Part shown: positions 60,954 to 64,000 of the stretch, piece by piece
How positions within the stretch are numbered: position 1 is the first letter of the stretch
Layout of the letters: each line of letters begins with the position of its first letter
Assembly: GCF_003202235.1 (NCBI RefSeq)
Contig: NZ_MASU01000014.1
Span: forward strand, 124,001 to 188,000
Source of the DNA: Prauserella flavalba
GTDB taxonomy: Bacteria > Actinomycetota > Actinomycetes > Mycobacteriales > Pseudonocardiaceae
DNA: 64,000 bases
Direction: 5' to 3'
Made by a program: the position numbers and the translations under genes
Notes under the pieces: model-generated
The model's database searches: none
What the model was told of the DNA's origin: nothing
The model's input: only the letters and a program-made list of their open reading frames with translations

Positions 60954-60994
60954 GCTTCGCACACTGCCACGCGCCACCGACAGAATCGAGCGGT

Positions 60995-63900
60995 TTAGCC
61001 GACGGCACAACGCAGGGTCGCGCTCGCCCCGTTCACGGTCACGGTCAGCTCCGCGACGCCCCTGCGCAGCGCCGTGAGGGTTCCGGTCGCCGGATCGAAC
61101 GTGGCGACGTCGCGCGGTGACGGGCGGCTTCCCGGAGCGGCGACGTGCACCCGCTCGCCGGTCCAGTCGGCGCTCACCGGATAGGCGACCGGGACCGTGC
61201 GCCCGGACTGCGTGGCCTCGGCCGTCACGGTTCCCTTCGCGCCGCGCGCGAGCCGCCCGGGCCCGGCGAGCGTCAGCTCGTCGACGTGCGGGCGGGTCTC
61301 GACGCGAACGGGTTCCCCGCGGTCGCCGGGATCGACGTGCACGAGGCTCCAGCCCGTGAAGCCGCCGTCACCGGGCGCGGCCGACGGTGCCTTGCCCGAG
61401 TTGCCGTTCACCAGGTAGGGCACGCCGTCCTCGCGGGTGAGGTCGAAGACGCCGGCGTGGGACGTGATCGCGGCGGCGGGCTTGCCGGAGCGCTCCTCGA
61501 ACTCCGTGAGCCACTCGGTGACCAGCTCCGCCTCCTTGGGGTCGGCCAGCTGCGAGTTGCCGGCCGGGGCGGGGTCGTCGACCGGATGGTGCATGGCCAC
61601 CACCACGCCGCGGACCGCGCGGTCACGGGCGGCGCGGTCGAGTGCGTCGTCGAGCAGCCGGACCTGATCGAACCCGCCCGCGCGCAGGCTGCCGCGCGAG
61701 GTGTCGAGCAGGACGAGCCGGATGCCCTCGACGTCCACGACCCGGTAGGGCTCGCCGAACTCGGCCTCGAACTCCGCGAGCCCGTTGCCGCCGTCGGCCT
61801 CGTGGTTGCCGGGCACGTAATACCACGGGACCTTGCCCTCCAGTTCCTCGCCGATCACCGTGCGGGCGAGGTCGAAGTCGGGTGCCGTGCCACGGTCGGT
61901 GAGGTCGCCGTTGATGAGCACGAGGTCCGGCCGCGCGGCCACGGCCTCGCGCATGGTGCGCCTGGCCTGCGTGACGAGCGGGCCGTCCGGATCGTCGGCG
62001 GTGAACTGGGCGTCGCTGAGCACCGCGATCCGCAGTCCGCGGGAGCCTGCCGTGCCGTCGGTGACGAGCGCGGGATCCCGCGTGCCGGGGTCGGCGGGCG
62101 GCTCGGCCGTCGCCGCCACGTGCGCGGTCAGGTCGTCGAAGACGAGCCTGCCCTCGTACTGCTGGGCGGGCACGTTCTCCACGGCGTAGAACCGCGTGAG
62201 CCGCTGGCCCCGCGGCAGTCCCTCGGGCAGGGTCGCCTCGACATGGCGCCAGCCCGTCCAGTCGACGCTTAGCGCGAGGTCGACCACCGAGGCCACGTTC
62301 GCGGCGTCGCGCAGCTCGGCGCGAAGCCACGCACCCTTGCCGTCGCCGTTGACCCACAGGCCGATCTTCTGCGTACCGTCGGGCAGCGCGAGCGGCCGCG
62401 TGGCGGTGACGTACGCGGCGCGCGTGGCGTTGGTGCCGGTGAGGCGGTAGTCGAGGGCGAGACCCTGGCCGCCGTCGCGGCCCTCCGCCGCCGACAGCGC
62501 GGCGCCGACGACGCTCGGGTACACGGTCGCGCGCCAGCCCTCGGTGCCGTCGAGCGGGGCGAGCACCCTCGGCTCGCTGCCGACCGCGGCGGCGAGGTGG
62601 GTGGTGAGCCCCGCCGCGCGCGCCTTGATCACCGAGGCGCCGGTGTCGCCGAGTGCGGTGACCGTGAAGTGGTCGCCCTCGGCCTCGACCCGGACCACCG
62701 AGGGGTCGTACTCCAGCTTTACGTCGCGGGGTTCGAGCCACGTGCCGTAGCCGTCGGCATCGTAGCCGTAGACCTGGAAGGTGCCCGAGGCCCCTCTCCC
62801 CGACAGCGCGAGGCGTTCGGCGCTCGTACCGAGTCGCACGGGCTCGCCGAGCACGGTGAGCGTGGTGGCGCCACGCTTGCCGCGTTCCGTCGCGACGACG
62901 TCGACCTCGGCGCGCTTCGCGGGATCGCGCCGGTCGGCCCGTGCGGTGAACACGCCGTCGCGGACGGTGCCGCGCGAGGCCCCGGTGGTGTACCAGAACG
63001 GCCGGCTCCCCACGGCGGCGCCGGTCTCGTCGTGGCCGCCCGCGTCGAGCACGCGGGTGAGCCCGGAGAGCACGCGGTCGGCGTCCTCGGTGTCCTGCGC
63101 GGGCTCCGGCGCGAAGCCGGTGAGCCTGCCGCTGCCGGGCTTGGTCGCGAAGCCAATCCCGTTGGGGACGAGACGTTCCCCGCCGTCGGAGGGCGAGTTG
63201 TGCACGGCCGGTGCCCGCTCGCCCTGCTCGCGGGCGAGCAGCGTGGAGGAACCGCCGCCGTCGAGGTTGAGCGCGTCGTCGGCGCCGAGCGACTTCAGGT
63301 GGCGGGCGAGCTCCAGCTCGGTCATGCCCCTGCTCTCGGCCTGCCTGCCGTCGACGGTGACGAGCCACATCCTCGTGCCGTCGGCCGAGAACCCGACCGC
63401 GGTGCGCGGATGCGCGGTCGCCGCGTCGACGTTCTGCACCACGCCGTCACGCAGCAGGACCTTGTTGCCGCCGACCGCGACGGAGACGTCGCCCGCCTCG
63501 GTACGGGGCGCGTACCCGACCGTCACCGCGTCGCCGGGCTTCAGGGCGGCGAGGGCGTCCGCGCCGCGGTCGCGCGCGAGGACGACGGTGCTGCCGCCCG
63601 CGACCGGGCCGTTCGCGGGGGCGTCCCGCACCTGCGTGACGACGCCGTCGCGAAGCTCGATCTCCCGGACACGCTGCGCTCCCGCGACCGACGTGGCACG
63701 GGAAGCGTTGCCCCACAACGGCGTGTAGACGCCGACCCCGTCCGAGGGCAGGCGCGCGCCGTTGAGGTTGGTGGCGGGCACGACGGTGCCGTCGGGCAGG
63801 GTCAGTGACGCCGCGAGGAACACCTCCGCGAGCCGGGCGGTGCCGTCCTCCGTGATGGCCGCGGTGAGGTTGTGCCCCGAAGCCGGTGCCGTCTGCAGCT

Positions 63901-64000
63901 CGCCGTCGTCGATGCCGACGCCGAGCGGGGCGCCGGTGGCGTTGATGTCGAAGAAGTCGCCGTTCACGCCCGCGACCGCGCCCGCACGCGCGACCTGCTC
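60995..64000 (-). CDS. phosphodiester glycosidase / metallophosphoesterase fusion (partial, N-terminus outside window)
   Basis: C-terminal 1001 residues of a very large, probably exported protein. The first part is a NAGPA-type phosphodiester glycosidase domain (VNGDFFDINATGAPLG, LNLDGGGSSTLLAREQG). A middle beta-rich region with a carbohydrate-binding-like module follows. The calcineurin-like phosphoesterase has RIAVLSDAQF (a Gln where His is usual in D-x-H), LINGDLTD, VPGNHEAD and VVAMHHPVDD. The last 90 residues look like a Big2-type immunoglobulin-like domain ending in a single late Cys. The open frame runs off the window end. Substrate unknown. Confidence 0.88.
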   Translation of the reverse strand, partial: EQVARAGAVAGVNGDFFDINATGAPLGVGIDDGELQTAPASGHNLTAAITEDGTARLAEVFLAASLTLPDGTVVPATNLNGARLPSDGVGVYTPLWGNASRATSVAGAQRVREIELRDGVVTQVRDAPANGPVAGGSTVVLARDRGADALAALKPGDAVTVGYAPRTEAGDVSVAVGGNKVLLRDGVVQNVDAATAHPRTAVGFSADGTRMWLVTVDGRQAESRGMTELELARHLKSLGADDALNLDGGGSSTLLAREQGERAPAVHNSPSDGGERLVPNGIGFATKPGSGRLTGFAPEPAQDTEDADRVLSGLTRVLDAGGHDETGAAVGSRPFWYTTGASRGTVRDGVFTARADRRDPAKRAEVDVVATERGKRGATTLTVLGEPVRLGTSAERLALSGRGASGTFQVYGYDADGYGTWLEPRDVKLEYDPSVVRVEAEGDHFTVTALGDTGASVIKARAAGLTTHLAAAVGSEPRVLAPLDGTEGWRATVYPSVVGAALSAAEGRDGGQGLALDYRLTGTNATRAAYVTATRPLALPDGTQKIGLWVNGDGKGAWLRAELRDAANVASVVDLALSVDWTGWRHVEATLPEGLPRGQRLTRFYAVENVPAQQYEGRLVFDDLTAHVAATAEPPADPGTRDPALVTDGTAGSRGLRIAVLSDAQFTADDPDGPLVTQARRTMREAVAARPDLVLINGDLTDRGTAPDFDLARTVIGEELEGKVPWYYVPGNHEADGGNGLAEFEAEFGEPYRVVDVEGIRLVLLDTSRGSLRAGGFDQVRLLDDALDRAARDRAVRGVVVAMHHPVDDPAPAGNSQLADPKEAELVTEWLTEFEERSGKPAAAITSHAGVFDLTREDGVPYLVNGNSGKAPSAAPGDGGFTGWSLVHVDPGDRGEPVRVETRPHVDELTLAGPGRLARGAKGTVTAEATQSGRTVPVAYPVSADWTGERVHVAAPGSRPSPRDVATFDPATGTLTALRRGVAELTVTVNGASATLRCAVG

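Overview
This 64 kb window is chromosomal DNA from a high-GC actinomycete. The gene content and order point to the Pseudonocardiaceae (an Amycolatopsis-like genome; that genus is an inference). The GC bias at third codon positions is very strong, GTG and TTG starts are common, several genes look leaderless (TANNNT 6-8 bases before the start codon), and actinobacterial markers are present (WhiB, ANTAR, YbaB/WXG-type cassette, UdgX, gpgP/octT). From memory, the backbone follows the Mycobacterium tuberculosis order hemW, nirA-cysH, lepA, rpsT, holA, comEC-comEA, degV, octT, gpgP, rsfS, nadD, proB, obg, rpmA-rplU, rne, with accessory genes inserted. I see no insertion sequence, prophage, CRISPR array, tRNA or rRNA.

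Region 1-16 kb: a CoA-transferase pair cut by the window edge; a 2-hydroxyacid dehydrogenase/glycerate kinase operon; an operon of lipoprotein, 29-residue membrane peptide, duplicated-repeat membrane protein and zinc alcohol dehydrogenase; a cysteine-free HesB-like protein; a probable stress operon (DUF5709 protein, unknown, UdgX) divergent from a STAS protein; GtrA plus two DUF202 proteins; a SigD/ShbA-like ECF sigma factor; an ANTAR protein with a puzzling 5' end; an F420-type oxidoreductase, a WhiB protein, a TetR regulator with a saccharopine-dehydrogenase-like enzyme, and hemW.

Region 16-23 kb: a complete assimilatory sulfur operon, nirA - small zinc-ribbon protein - cysH - cysD - cysN - sirohydrochlorin chelatase. 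It is preceded by a short open frame for a cysteine-ending leader peptide and a hairpin that abuts the nirA ribosome binding site. Together these genes reduce sulfate to sulfide (APS synthesis, APS reduction, sulfite reduction, siroheme metal insertion).

Region 23-38 kb: an RNase Sa-like ribonuclease with its barstar-type inhibitor, oxidoreductases and hydrolases, a small secreted peptide, lepA, a type-VII-secretion-like cassette (membrane protein, YbaB, EspC-like, WXG), an EamA transporter, rpsT with its terminator, holA, and thrC under a SAM-I class riboswitch.

Region 38-64 kb: an SDR enzyme, comEC/comEA, degV, octT-gpgP-rsfS-nadD, a RecQ helicase fused to a phosphoribosyltransferase-like domain with a CRP-type site upstream, an MHS-family transporter, proB-obg, rpmA-rplU with a strong terminator, rne, a secreted subtilase whose tail is antisense to an ABC-2 permease gene, the ABC transporter itself, and the C-terminal part of a very large phosphodiester glycosidase/metallophosphoesterase protein cut by the window end. 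A dispersed palindromic repeat built from GCAGTGAAGG-N3-CCTTCACTGC occurs three times.
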